A stretch of DNA of 64,000 bases from Lewinellaceae bacterium (GTDB taxonomy: Bacteria; Bacteroidota; Bacteroidia; Chitinophagales; Saprospiraceae), in assembly GCA_020636325.1 (NCBI GenBank), contig JACJYC010000002.1:719501-783500 (forward strand), read 5' to 3'. Of the stretch, positions 32,263 through 41,260 are shown one piece after another (position 1 is the stretch's first letter; each line of letters opens with the position of its first letter). The position numbers were made by a program, and so were the translations under genes. The notes beneath the pieces are model-generated. The model made no database searches. It saw only the letters and a list, made by a program, of their open reading frames with translations, and was not told where the DNA came from.

Positions 32263-35052
32263 TTATTCTTTTTTGGCGTCCTTCACGGCGTCCTCCACAT
32301 CCTTGGTGGCTTGTCCCAATTCTTTGAGCAGTTTCTGGCGTTCTTCGGCGGCTTTGCGTTGTTTTTCCGCTTCTTCGTCCTTTTTGGCCTGTTCGTCGGC
32401 CGCTTTTTTCTCGGCTTTCTGTTTTTTGGGTTCGGGCGCCCCTGCAAACGGCTCTTTGCTGAAGGTCAGGAGGTCGTTCTGCTCATCGATATAGATGGTG
32501 TCGCCGGCTGAAAACTGGCCGCCGATGACTTGTTTGGACAATTCGTTGATCAGTTCGCGCTGGACAACCCGTTTCAGCGGCCGGGCGCCGAATTGCGGGT
32601 CGTACCCCAGGTCGGACAGGAAATCCAGGGCGGCATCGCTCAGTTGTATGCTGATCTCCTGTTTGGCCAGCATTTTTTCGGTCTTGCGCATCAGCAGGCG
32701 CAGGATCTGGTGGATTTCTGCGCGCGACAGGGGCAGGAACATGATCTGTTCGTCGATCCGGTTGAGGAATTCGGGGCGGAGGTTTTCCTTGAGCTGGTTG
32801 AACACCTCTTCCTTGGTCGTTTCCAGGATCTCTCCCCGCTTGTCCTCCCCGACGGCTTCCAGGTCTTCGAAGTTTTCGAGGATGATCTCGGACCCCATGT
32901 TGGAGGTCATGATGATGATGGTATTCTTGAAATTGGCCACCCTGCCGCGGTTGTCGGTCAGGCGGCCGTCGTCGAGAACCTGGAGCAGGACGTTGAAGGT
33001 ATCCGGGTGCGCTTTTTCGATCTCATCGAGCAGGATGATGGAATAGGGTCTGCGCCGAACGGCTTCGGTCAATTGCCCGCCTTCTTCATAGCCCACATAT
33101 CCCGGAGGCGCGCCGGTGAGGCGGCTGGTGGTGTGGCGTTCCTGGTATTCGCTCATGTCGATGCGGGTGATGGCCTTTTCGTCGTCAAAGAGGACTTCGG
33201 CCAGGGCTTTGGCCAGTTCGGTCTTACCTACGCCCGTGGGGCCCAGGAAGATAAAGGAGCCGATGGGCCGGTCGGCATCCTGCAATCCGGCCCTGCTGCG
33301 GCGAACGGCATCGGCTACCGCCCTGACGGCTTCATCCTGACCGATCAGGCGATTGTGGATCTCGGATTCCAGGTGGAGGAGTTTTTCCTTTTCGCTTTGC
33401 AGCATTTTGGCCACCGGTATGCCGGTCCACCGCGACACCACTTCAGCGATATCGTTTGCGGTTACGGCCTCATTGGTGAAGCGTTTTTCATCCGGGAGGT
33501 TATCCAGTTTTTCCTCGGCGGCTTTCAGGTCATTCTGGAGCTGTTGCAGTTCGCCGTAACGGATCTTGGCTACGGTTTCGAAATCGCTGTTGCGCTCGGC
33601 CTTGGTGGCTTCCTGTTCGAATTCCTCGATGCGTTTTTTGATATTCTGGATGTTGTCGACGATTTCTTTCTCGTTTTTCCAACCGGCGCGGAGCGAGTCT
33701 CGTTTTTCCTTGGCGTTGGCGATTTGTTCGTTGATCTGGGCCAGTTTTTTCTCGTCTTTTTCCCGTTTGATGCCTTCGCGTTCGATCTCCAGTTGGCGCA
33801 CTTTGCGGTCCCATTCGTCCACGTCATCCGGGACGGAGTCCAGTTCCAGGCGCATTTTGGCGGAAGCCTCGTCGATGAGGTCGATGGCTTTATCGGGCAG
33901 GAAACGGTCGGCGATATAGCGGTGAGAGAGTTCTGCTGCCGCGATCAAGGCCTCGTCGAGGATATCGATCTTATGGTAAACCTCGTAGCGTTCCTGAACG
34001 CCGCGGAGGATGGAGATGGTTTCCTCTACGCTGGGTTCGTCGATGAGTACGGTCTGGAACCTGCGGACGAGCGCTTTATCCTGTTCGAAATACTTCTGGT
34101 ATTCGTCGAGGGTGGTAGCGCCGATGGTCCGGAGTTCGCCGCGTGCCAGGGCCGGTTTCAGGATATTGGCGGCATCCATGGCGCCGCCGCCGCCGCCTGC
34201 GCCGATGAGGGTATGGATCTCGTCGATGAACAGGATGATCTCTCCGTTTGATTCGGTTACTTCCTTGATGACGGCTTTGAGGCGTTCTTCGAATTCGCCT
34301 TTATACTTGGCGCCCGCTACCAGGGCTGCGATATCGAGGACAAAGATCCGTTTGGATTTCAGGTTTTCCGGTACGTCGCCCTGGATGATCCGCCAGGCGA
34401 TGCCTTCCACGATGGCGGTTTTGCCTACGCCTGCTTCACCTACCAGGATGGGGTTGTTCTTTTTGCGTCGGGAAAGGATATGGAGTACGCGGCGGATCTC
34501 TTCGTCGCGACCGACGATAGGGTCAAGTTTGCCGTTTTCGGCCCGTTCGTTCAGGTTGATGGCGAATTTGCCGAGTGAGTTGTAGTTGTCGCCGGCGCTT
34601 TGCTCGGTCACTTTTTTGCCTTTGCGCAGTTCGGTGATGGCGGCCCGCATGCCGTTATCGCTCACGCCGGCCTGTTTGAGGAGTTTGGAGGCGCGGTCGG
34701 TCCCCTGCAGGATGCCCAGCAGGATCAGTTCGACAGAGATGTATTCGTCGCCGAAATCCTTGAGCATATTCTTGGCGCGGCTCAGGGCGCGGTTTGCATC
34801 ATTGGTCAGGTATTGTTTTTCGACGCCTTCCACGCGGGGATAGTCCCCGATGGCGTTGTCCAGTTCTTTTTTCAACCCGGAGATATCGACGCCTTGTTTC
34901 TGAAGGATGAAAGTGGAAACGTCCTCATCGATATCGAGAATGCCCCGGATGAGGTGGGTGGTGTCCACCTGTTGCTGGTCGAGGCCTGCTGCGATTTTCT
35001 GCGCTTTGATGATGGCTTCCTGGGCTTTGATGGTGAAATTGTCGTATGTCAT
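32263..35052 (-). CDS. clpB: ATP-dependent disaggregase ClpB
   Basis: Hexameric AAA+ chaperone that, with DnaK, pulls proteins out of aggregates. Domains: N-terminal Clp repeats, first AAA+ module (GEAGVGKTAIVEG at about 206, FIDEIHTLIGAGGGGG), coiled-coil M domain (about 410-530), second AAA+ module (GPTGVGKTELAKALAE near 604, LLDEIEKAHPDTF) and the C-terminal D2-small domain (DPQFGARPLKR). At 929 residues it is longer than the typical 850-870 because of a final 65-residue Lys/Glu/Ala-rich coiled-coil tail after LLTFSKEP. No IGF motif for ClpP was looked for beyond eye. Followed directly by the DinB-like gene. Confidence 0.97.
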   Translation of the reverse strand: MTYDNFTIKAQEAIIKAQKIAAGLDQQQVDTTHLIRGILDIDEDVSTFILQKQGVDISGLKKELDNAIGDYPRVEGVEKQYLTNDANRALSRAKNMLKDFGDEYISVELILLGILQGTDRASKLLKQAGVSDNGMRAAITELRKGKKVTEQSAGDNYNSLGKFAINLNERAENGKLDPIVGRDEEIRRVLHILSRRKKNNPILVGEAGVGKTAIVEGIAWRIIQGDVPENLKSKRIFVLDIAALVAGAKYKGEFEERLKAVIKEVTESNGEIILFIDEIHTLIGAGGGGGAMDAANILKPALARGELRTIGATTLDEYQKYFEQDKALVRRFQTVLIDEPSVEETISILRGVQERYEVYHKIDILDEALIAAAELSHRYIADRFLPDKAIDLIDEASAKMRLELDSVPDDVDEWDRKVRQLEIEREGIKREKDEKKLAQINEQIANAKEKRDSLRAGWKNEKEIVDNIQNIKKRIEEFEQEATKAERNSDFETVAKIRYGELQQLQNDLKAAEEKLDNLPDEKRFTNEAVTANDIAEVVSRWTGIPVAKMLQSEKEKLLHLESEIHNRLIGQDEAVRAVADAVRRSRAGLQDADRPIGSFIFLGPTGVGKTELAKALAEVLFDDEKAITRIDMSEYQERHTTSRLTGAPPGYVGYEEGGQLTEAVRRRPYSIILLDEIEKAHPDTFNVLLQVLDDGRLTDNRGRVANFKNTIIIMTSNMGSEIILENFEDLEAVGEDKRGEILETTKEEVFNQLKENLRPEFLNRIDEQIMFLPLSRAEIHQILRLLMRKTEKMLAKQEISIQLSDAALDFLSDLGYDPQFGARPLKRVVQRELINELSKQVIGGQFSAGDTIYIDEQNDLLTFSKEPFAGAPEPKKQKAEKKAADEQAKKDEEAEKQRKAAEERQKLLKELGQATKDVEDAVKDAKKE

Positions 35053-35368
35053 GTTGCTTGAAATGAATTCCTGTGTCGAAGATTATGTTTTCAGCTGTAA
35101 AATAAACCAAATTTTGCATGGCAACCCGGTTGGCGGGCCGGATTGCCTTAAAATCTTTTCTCCGGATTGAATACCTTTTGCAGGAAATTTGCAACCCGGG
35201 CATTGCAAAAAAGGTCTTAAAAAAACGTTTGGCGCAATTCTTTCGTTTAATACAGTGAAATTCATAGATGTTTGGCGTAAACCAGCCTACAAATGTGGGG
35301 AAAACGACGTCAATTATCGGATTAATAATTGCTAATAGTCTACCTTTGAAGACCTAAAACAGTTGATT
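35053..35368. other. 316-bp divergent promoter region, clpB / thioredoxin-like gene
   Basis: No gene seen. It must hold the clpB promoter on the minus strand, where only a weak TAATCTTC box near 35085 was found and no clear heat-shock element. On the plus strand a -7 box lies at 35341. Confidence 0.5.
35341..35348 (+). promoter_or_regulatory. Bacteroidota -7 element for the TlpA-like gene
   Basis: TACCTTTG, 20 bp before the ATG at 35369. No TTG at the expected distance. Confidence 0.4.
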
Positions 35369-37288
35369 ATGAAAAGAACTTTCCTTTTTATGCTTGGTCT
35401 TTGCCTGGTTGGGGCGACAGCCGTGAACGGACAAACGATCAAAGTATCATCCGACTATCCAAAAGCAGGGGAGTCCATCAAATTTGAAGGCATGGATCTC
35501 CCGGACGGCGCTCAGGTCCAGGCTTTTTTCATCAACGGCCAGGAGTTTGACGCCCGGGACATCGAATCTTCGTCCAAGGACGGCAAAGTTACGGGAGCCG
35601 TTCCGACCGGGGACAAAGATGCCGCTTTTTTCCTGCTGGTCAAGAACGGAGAGCAGGAAACGGTTGCCTACCAGCCCGTTATGTTGTACCAGGCCGATCG
35701 CCATACGCCCGTTGCCGGCGCCCAGGGCAGCATCAGCCTGGGATATACCCGGATGTCGCGGTTTATCGGGATCGACAATGACCTCGTAAAAGCATCCGAA
35801 CTGTTGAATGCGGAACTGGCCATGCAACCCACCGCCAAGGAAGATCCTTTCTGGGGCCCTTATTACGCCAGCCTGGCCATGTCGCTCAACAGCGCGCCGG
35901 CCATTGAGGAAACCAAGGGGCGCATCGAGGCCCTGAGGAAGAAGCGCAAGGCAACGGAAAAAGACCTTGTGCTGGCGATGGAACTGGCACGCGTCATTAA
36001 GGCCGAAGACGCCGACGAGCAAAAGGCTGCTGCCGATGGGATCATCAAGAAGTACCCCAAAGGCGAAACGGCTATGGCTGATGTGTCGAACAAATTCTAT
36101 GAAGAAAAGGATGTTGCCAAAAAAGCAGCCTTGTTCGAGCAATGGAAAAAAATGGGCGGTAAGGATCAGACCGCCATCGACCGCATGGCGGGTACATTGG
36201 CGAATTTGTACGGCAACCAGGAAGACTACGCCAATTTTGACAAATACCTGGCGATGGTCGGATCGCCGACCAGCAAGGCTTCCTCATTGAATAATGTAGC
36301 CTGGAATTTGTCGGGCGACTGGCCGATGGAAGAGGGCGCGAAACTGGACAAAGCGCTTTTGCAAAAAGCCGCCAATATGTCGTACGAGTCGCTGCGGCTG
36401 ATCAAAAGCGTTATCGATGACCCGGCCGAATCCAAACCGGGTTACTATACGGCAAACACCTGGAAAGGGTATATGGAAGGCAATTACGCCATGTATTCCG
36501 ACACTTACGCCTTACTGATGTATCGCCTGGGTAAGAGCGATGATGCGTTGAAATACCAGCAAATCGCCTGCGAAAACGGGAAATTCGAAAGCCCGGATAT
36601 GAACGAGCGCTATTGCGTTTACCTGGAAGAAGCCCAGGGCGCCGCCAAAGCGGAAGCTACCCTGGCCGATCTGATCAGCGGCGGGTACGCTACCGGAGCG
36701 ATGAAGGACCAGTACCGCCGGGTCTTCGCAGCCAATAATACGCTGGAAATCGCCGCAGCCAAGTCGCTGGCCATGCTGGAAGAAAAAGCCAAGGCGAAGT
36801 CCCTGGAAGAGTTGAAAATGAAAATGATCAACGAACCGGCGCCGTCTTTCACCCTGCGCAATATGGATGGGCAGGAAGTATCCCTGGAATCCCTTCGCGG
36901 TAAGGTCGTTGTCCTGGATTTCTGGGCAACCTGGTGCGGCCCCTGCAAAGCTTCTTTCCCGGGCATGCAGCGCGCACTGACCAATCATGTTGACCGGGAC
37001 GACGTGGTTTTCCTGTTTGTGGATACCTGGGAAAACGGTAAGGAAAAGCTCAAAAACGCTTCCGATTTCATTACCAAGAACAAATATACCTTCAATGTCT
37101 TGATGGATGACGAAAATGAAGTTGTCACCAAATACCAGGTTGAAGGCATACCGACCAAATTCGTACTTGACCGCTCGGGCAACATCCGCTTCAAGAGCGT
37201 GGGTTACAGCGGCAGCGAAGACGGTTTGGTAACCGAAATGACGTTGATGATCGAACTGGCCGGGAAACCGGGCACGGTCGTGCCTTAA
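35369..37288 (+). CDS. exported TlpA-like thiol-disulfide oxidoreductase with large N-terminal region
   Basis: About 639 residues: a signal peptide (MKRTFLFMLGLCLVGATAVNGQ), a beta-sandwich-like first domain (to about 120), a long helical, TPR-like middle (about 125-480), and a C-terminal thioredoxin/AhpC-TSA domain of about 145 residues with MINEPAPSFTLRNMDGQEVS and the active site VLDFWATWCGPCKASFPG (CGPC). The cis-proline region is YQVEGIPTKFVLD. It should reduce disulfides in the periplasm or act as a resident thiol sensor; partners are unknown. ATG 35369 starts the leader; a TTG at 35363 precedes it. Confidence 0.9.
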   Translation: MKRTFLFMLGLCLVGATAVNGQTIKVSSDYPKAGESIKFEGMDLPDGAQVQAFFINGQEFDARDIESSSKDGKVTGAVPTGDKDAAFFLLVKNGEQETVAYQPVMLYQADRHTPVAGAQGSISLGYTRMSRFIGIDNDLVKASELLNAELAMQPTAKEDPFWGPYYASLAMSLNSAPAIEETKGRIEALRKKRKATEKDLVLAMELARVIKAEDADEQKAAADGIIKKYPKGETAMADVSNKFYEEKDVAKKAALFEQWKKMGGKDQTAIDRMAGTLANLYGNQEDYANFDKYLAMVGSPTSKASSLNNVAWNLSGDWPMEEGAKLDKALLQKAANMSYESLRLIKSVIDDPAESKPGYYTANTWKGYMEGNYAMYSDTYALLMYRLGKSDDALKYQQIACENGKFESPDMNERYCVYLEEAQGAAKAEATLADLISGGYATGAMKDQYRRVFAANNTLEIAAAKSLAMLEEKAKAKSLEELKMKMINEPAPSFTLRNMDGQEVSLESLRGKVVVLDFWATWCGPCKASFPGMQRALTNHVDRDDVVFLFVDTWENGKEKLKNASDFITKNKYTFNVLMDDENEVVTKYQVEGIPTKFVLDRSGNIRFKSVGYSGSEDGLVTEMTLMIELAGKPGTVVP

Positions 37289-37306
37289 CGGTTGTCAGTT
37301 GTCGGT

Positions 37307-37506
37307 CAACATGAGTCATCCCGAATTTTGTACCACCGTAAACATGGGATGTTTTTTATTGAACCACATGAGAAACAGTAGGACACAATAGTTTAAGACA
37401 ATAAAATGGCGCAAAAAGCGCCATTTTATTGTCCTGCTTATGTGTTCTACTGTGCCTAAGGTGGTCAAAAATCTTTCAGTGTAAAAATCAGTGCTGACTC
37501 ATGTTG
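37307..37506. repeat. 200-bp MITE-like nested inverted repeat
   Basis: Bounded by 12-bp perfect terminal inverted repeats, CAACATGAGTCA (37307-37318) and TGACTCATGTTG (37495-37506). Inside are an outer pair CAGTAGGACACA (37376-37387) / TGTGTTCTACTG (37441-37452) with one G-U type mismatch, and a perfect central stem GACAATAAAATGGCGC (37397-37412) / GCGCCATTTTATTGTC (37418-37433) with an AAAAA loop. The whole element is one long imperfect palindrome. It fills most of the 359-bp gap between the TlpA-like and lipoprotein genes; it carries no ORF. It also provides a strong hairpin after the TlpA-like gene. Confidence 0.8.
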
Positions 37507-37647
37507 TGCTTTGATCTGGGTGGTTTATCCAGAGTAGCCCGCATTTTTGCAAATCTTGTCCGGATGGCGCTAAAAACCAAGGGGTTACTTTTCGAAATGT
37601 GTTCAAAAAAGGATTATATTGCGGGAAATCCTCAATATTGAACACCT

Positions 37648-38097
37648 ATGAAAAAAAATCTCTACTGCTGTTTCTTTATTTGCCTGGGGTTGATGTCTTG
37701 TCAAAAGGAAAGTTTCAATCCGGATCCTTCACAAACCAGCAGCACAGCCGTCAATTCAACGTTGGCTAAGGTTGTCGTGACCGTTACTGAAAACGGCGAA
37801 AGCGGGAGCGCTACCTGCGGTTCCGGCGGGTGCAGTTCGGGCTGCAATACAGGCGCTGCCAAGCAAAACAATGTAGCTTATGCCGACGTGGCTTTGTACA
37901 AAAATGCAAGCGCCACCGAGGGCAGCGACGAACTTTCGCGCGCAGCTTCCGGCAATACCGGCGAGTATGGCCAGGCCGTTTTCCTTGATCTGGAGCCTGT
38001 GGAATACCTGGTCGTCGTTCAGACCCGCATGGGTGAAAAATCGGCGACTGTCAAGACGGCTGCAGGCAATACCGCATATGTGAATATTGATTTTTAG
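37648..38097 (+). CDS. small lipoprotein with Gly/Cys-rich segment
   Basis: A 149-residue lipoprotein: leader ending LGLMSC, then a Ser/Thr linker and a predicted beta-sandwich (AKVVVTVTENGES, VAYADVALYKNAS, EYGQAVFLDLEPVEYLVVV, KSATVKTAAGNTAYVNID) that resembles the carboxypeptidase regulatory-like/prealbumin-like fold. Unusual is the segment TCGSGGCSSGCNTG with three cysteines between the first two strands, which could bind metal or form disulfides. No family recognised with confidence. Convergent with the serine hydrolase, with a hairpin between. Confidence 0.7.
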   Translation: MKKNLYCCFFICLGLMSCQKESFNPDPSQTSSTAVNSTLAKVVVTVTENGESGSATCGSGGCSSGCNTGAAKQNNVAYADVALYKNASATEGSDELSRAASGNTGEYGQAVFLDLEPVEYLVVVQTRMGEKSATVKTAAGNTAYVNIDF

Positions 38098-38103
38098 CCC
38101 GGC

Positions 38104-38139
38104 GGCCTGCCAGGAGCTTCAGATTGCTCCCGGCAGGCC
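38104..38139. terminator. bidirectional hairpin between lipoprotein and serine hydrolase genes
   Basis: GGCCTGCC (38104-38111) with GGCAGGCC (38132-38139), extended inward by GGAGC/GCTCC across an A-C mismatch, 8-base loop. It lies between two convergent stops. No long T-tract on either strand. Confidence 0.5.
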
Positions 38140-38156
38140 CCCTTTACCCTGCCGCA

Positions 38157-39986
38157 TCAATCCCCTACTGCCAGCATATTGATCCTGAACGGCGCTTTGT
38201 CCTCTACGCCGATCACCACTTTGATGTTCTCGCCTGTCTTTTCCGATCGCATATGGAATTCGATTTCGTTTTTGCCCGTGTTTTTGATCTCGTTCAGCAC
38301 GGGAGCGGTTTGCAAAAAGCCGTATACCGTCTTCATAAAATTGACGTGATCGTCCTCCGAATGCGCTTTTGACATATCGGGGTGGAAATTCTCCTGCACG
38401 TATGCCCGGATCGTTTGAGCGTCATCTGAACAAACGGCGTTGAGCCATTGAGCAGCCTGGTTGCCGGCCGGGGAGTCAGGAAGCTGCCATTCGCCGGCTG
38501 TTTTCGGCTCGAAGGGTTGATCTGATGCGGCTTCAACCGGGATGCCGAACAGGGTTTTGGCCAGCGGCACAGCCAGGTTGGGCCCGTTGAACCGCTGCGT
38601 ATTCGAGCACATCAGCACGTAGGCGTCTTCTTCCGGGAAATCCATGCAGATCATCGTGAACCCGATATCGCTGCCGCCAGCGAACATGCGCATGGGGCCG
38701 TTCCAGGATGTCGGCCTGGCCGGGTTGTATTCCTCCAGAAAGCGCCTTGTTGCTGCCGGCGGCAAAACTTTACCCGCTTTAACGGCCTGTGAGAATTGCC
38801 AGATGTCTTTCAACGTGATGCAGATCCCGCCCGCGCCGATGATCTGCCATCCCGGCAGGTCGCGGGTATACGGGTTGTTGAAAGGACCTTTGAAAATGCC
38901 GTCATACCCGGTGGCCTCGCCGTCGGGGCCGGCCGGCATTCTTTCCTTTTGACCGAAGAACGCCCAGGATTTCAGTCCGGCGGGTTCAATGATCTCCCGT
39001 GTGATATAATCCATATAGCTTTTCCCGGAAGCCTTCTCGATGATGGCCGCCAGCAAGGTGAATCCCGCATTGGAGTATTCCCGCTTTGTGCCGGGTTCGA
39101 ACCGGAGCGGCGGGGAGAACATGCGCTTCATGCCTTCCTCAAAACCGATCGTTTCGTCGTCTTCGCCCAGGTATTCGGGTAATCCCGAGGAATGATACAG
39201 CAACTGGTGAACGGTAATGGCGCGCTTGTCTTCCGGCACATTATCGATGAACCGGGTAATAGGGTCGTCCGTTGACAACTTGCCTTCCGATTCCAGTTTC
39301 AGGATGGCGGCATCCGTGAAGTCCTTCATGATCGATCCGGCGTCGAAAAGGGTTTCGGTGGTAACGGGGACGGCCTTGTCGCGATCCGCGAGACCGTAAC
39401 CTTTGTACAGCAGGATCTCCCCATCTTTCACCACGAGTGCGGCGCCGGAAAAGCCGTTGTGGAATTGCCGGGTCATGAATTCATCCAATTTGAGACCCAA
39501 TTCGCCTTTTACCCAGACCCGGCCTTTGGGATAGGGACTTTCCAGGAACTTTCTGACCAGGGTTTCGTTCATTTCAGCGGCCACGTCTGCCGGCGGATCC
39601 GCGTCGTCGATCCCGACGGAGGAAATCCGGTAGGGCTCTGACTGTTCAGTAGCCAGAAAGATCTTGCGCCAGGCGCCGTTGCTCTTGGTTTGGGCCAGCG
39701 CCTCCAGTTCGTAATCCGAGTTGGCCTGTACGCTGCGGACCTCAAACCCTTTGCTGTCCGCTGCAATCTGCCGGGTTACGCGGAGCGCTTCCTCGAAGGG
39801 CAGCTGTTCAAAGAACGAAGGCGCGAATTCCTTTTTCAGGAAGGCCTCGCAATCGCCGTTTTCCAGCATGGCCAGGAACCCGTTCAATCGTTTGCCTGCC
39901 GGTGTGGCCGGTATCTGGGCAGCGAGGTTGCCGGAGAATCCGGCTATGAGTACAATGAGCAATGCGGATGATTTCAACAGTTTCAT
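38157..39986 (-). CDS. exported serine hydrolase, class C beta-lactamase family
   Basis: About 609 residues with a signal peptide (MKLLKSSALLIVLIAGFSGNLAAQ). A 150-residue front domain is followed by the beta-lactamase/penicillin-binding domain: nucleophile SIMK in LFDAGSIMKDFTD (about 217), the Tyr motif YSNAGF, and a GGS-type third motif in MFAGGSDIGFT. The last 110 residues form an extra domain of mixed alpha/beta type. Such enzymes are usually D-aminopeptidases, esterases or of unknown substrate, not antibiotic-resistance enzymes. I start at ATG 39986; upstream in-frame codons lack a leader. Divergent from the LytS kinase. Confidence 0.9.
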   Translation of the reverse strand: MKLLKSSALLIVLIAGFSGNLAAQIPATPAGKRLNGFLAMLENGDCEAFLKKEFAPSFFEQLPFEEALRVTRQIAADSKGFEVRSVQANSDYELEALAQTKSNGAWRKIFLATEQSEPYRISSVGIDDADPPADVAAEMNETLVRKFLESPYPKGRVWVKGELGLKLDEFMTRQFHNGFSGAALVVKDGEILLYKGYGLADRDKAVPVTTETLFDAGSIMKDFTDAAILKLESEGKLSTDDPITRFIDNVPEDKRAITVHQLLYHSSGLPEYLGEDDETIGFEEGMKRMFSPPLRFEPGTKREYSNAGFTLLAAIIEKASGKSYMDYITREIIEPAGLKSWAFFGQKERMPAGPDGEATGYDGIFKGPFNNPYTRDLPGWQIIGAGGICITLKDIWQFSQAVKAGKVLPPAATRRFLEEYNPARPTSWNGPMRMFAGGSDIGFTMICMDFPEEDAYVLMCSNTQRFNGPNLAVPLAKTLFGIPVEAASDQPFEPKTAGEWQLPDSPAGNQAAQWLNAVCSDDAQTIRAYVQENFHPDMSKAHSEDDHVNFMKTVYGFLQTAPVLNEIKNTGKNEIEFHMRSEKTGENIKVVIGVEDKAPFRINMLAVGD

Positions 39987-40044
39987 GTCGGTTTTTTTGG
40001 CAAAGGAAAGCCGCCTGTTCCGGAGAATCAAGTCGAAGTGACAA

Positions 40045-40128
40045 CCTGTTCGTCAACAGGGATGAACGCCCCGGATTTGTGATGCGGCGGTTGATCCCAC
40101 AAAGGAGGGCGTTCATCACAAATTCCGG
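40045..40128. repeat. interleaved inverted repeats between serine hydrolase and LytS genes
   Basis: Three pairs in 84 bp. CCTGTT (40045-40050) / AACAGG (40055-40060). A: GATGAACGCCC (40061-40071) with A': GGGCGTTCATC (40107-40117). B: CCGGATTTGTGATG (40071-40084) with B': CATCACAAATTCCGG (40114-40128, one extra base). The order A-B-A'-B' means A:A' and B:B' cannot nest; they are pseudoknot-like or mutually exclusive. B' is followed by TTTTT on the plus strand. Confidence 0.7.
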
Positions 40129-40168
40129 TTTTTGCTACCATCGGGGCGGTTTAATGGCCGCAGAAGCC

Positions 40169-40176
40169 TAATTTTG
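40169..40176 (+). promoter_or_regulatory. Bacteroidota -7 element for the LytS/LytTR operon
   Basis: TAATTTTG, 22 bp before the kinase ATG at 40199. No TTG at the usual distance; the interleaved repeats lie just upstream. Confidence 0.4.
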
Positions 40177-40198
40177 ATGCGATCCAGCATGTTGGAAT

Positions 40199-41260
40199 AT
40201 GAAAAAAGGCCTGGAAATCGCATTGCATATCTGTTTTTGGTTGATCGCATTTTGGGTGCTCAACAGCGCTTTTGCGTTGATCACGGAACGGGAAATCACA
40301 GTTAACGGCGAGACCAGGACCTTTTACGCCAGGGAATACGCCTTGCTTTTTCCCATTCTTTTCGGCCTGGTTGCCCGGGCGGTACTTGTCTATGTCAATG
40401 CATTTGTGATCTTTCCCCGTTTTTTGCGAGACCAGGACACCGGCCGGTTTGTGGCCGCGACCATTGGTTTATTCTTGTGTTCTTCCCTGTTGGAAATGGG
40501 GTTGAACTACGCATTTTACCGGTTCGCCGATGAACCGGCCTATCATCCGTTTTTTGTAGCGCCGTTGCTGCATGTCTTTCTGAATGTGCTGTTCTGGGGG
40601 CTTTCGGCGGCTTACGCGCTGGGAAAAAACCAGGCGGAGAATGAGAAGTTGAAATCCCGGCTGCGGCACGAAAAACTGGAATCGGAGTTGAATTATCTGA
40701 AAGCGCAGGTTCATCCCCATTTCCTGTTCAACACCCTGAACAATATCTACGCCCTGGCCGAGCGGGAAGAAAGCCGGGAAACGGCGGAGGGAATTGCCCG
40801 GCTTTCCGGGTTATTGCGCTATGTATTGTACGATTGCAAGGCGGAGCGGGTATTGGTGGAAAAGGAAGTGGATTTTCTGGAAAATGTGATCCAGTTGCAG
40901 CGGCTGCGCCTGGCGGACGACGACGACATCGCCATTGCGTTCAACATCAATGGAGACTACCGGGGTCGCCGGATCGCGCCGTTGTTGCTGATGCCGTTTG
41001 TGGAAAACGCCTTCAAACACGGGATCGACCTGAAACGAAGCTCCTTCATCCGGATCGATCTGGAAGTGACGGGCGACGAACTCCGTTTCCGGGTCGCCAA
41101 TTCCAGTTTCAACGGGCAGGACCCCGGCAAAACCCCGGGGATCGGCCTGCAAAACGTGCGCCGCCGGCTGGAATTGCTCTATCCGGGCAATCATCAATTG
41201 GAGGTCACTGAAAGGGACCGTATTTTTACCGTCAACCTGCAAATCCCACTCACTCCATGA
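40199..41260 (+). CDS. LytS/YehU-type sensor histidine kinase
   Basis: A 353-residue membrane histidine kinase of the His_kinase (PF06580) type. Four membrane helices lie in the first 140 residues (for example LEIALHICFWLIAFWVLN and LLFPILFGLVARAVLVYVNA), a short coil follows (LKSRLRHEKLESELNYLKAQ), then the phospho-acceptor region VHPHFLFNTLNNIYALA (His about 172) and the ATP-binding N box LLMPFVENAFKHGI with GIGLQNVRRRLELLY. No periplasmic sensor domain is visible, so the signal is probably sensed in the membrane. Its stop overlaps the regulator's ATG (ATGA), a tight two-component pair. Confidence 0.94.
   Translation: MKKGLEIALHICFWLIAFWVLNSAFALITEREITVNGETRTFYAREYALLFPILFGLVARAVLVYVNAFVIFPRFLRDQDTGRFVAATIGLFLCSSLLEMGLNYAFYRFADEPAYHPFFVAPLLHVFLNVLFWGLSAAYALGKNQAENEKLKSRLRHEKLESELNYLKAQVHPHFLFNTLNNIYALAEREESRETAEGIARLSGLLRYVLYDCKAERVLVEKEVDFLENVIQLQRLRLADDDDIAIAFNINGDYRGRRIAPLLLMPFVENAFKHGIDLKRSSFIRIDLEVTGDELRFRVANSSFNGQDPGKTPGIGLQNVRRRLELLYPGNHQLEVTERDRIFTVNLQIPLTP

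Noticed and set aside
32530..34251. 573-codon plus-strand open frame
   Set aside because: Antisense shadow of clpB; the translation has no recognisable domain.
38157..39986. Beta-lactamase-family gene as an antibiotic-resistance gene
   Set aside because: Fused extra domains and environmental-type motifs fit a general serine hydrolase.
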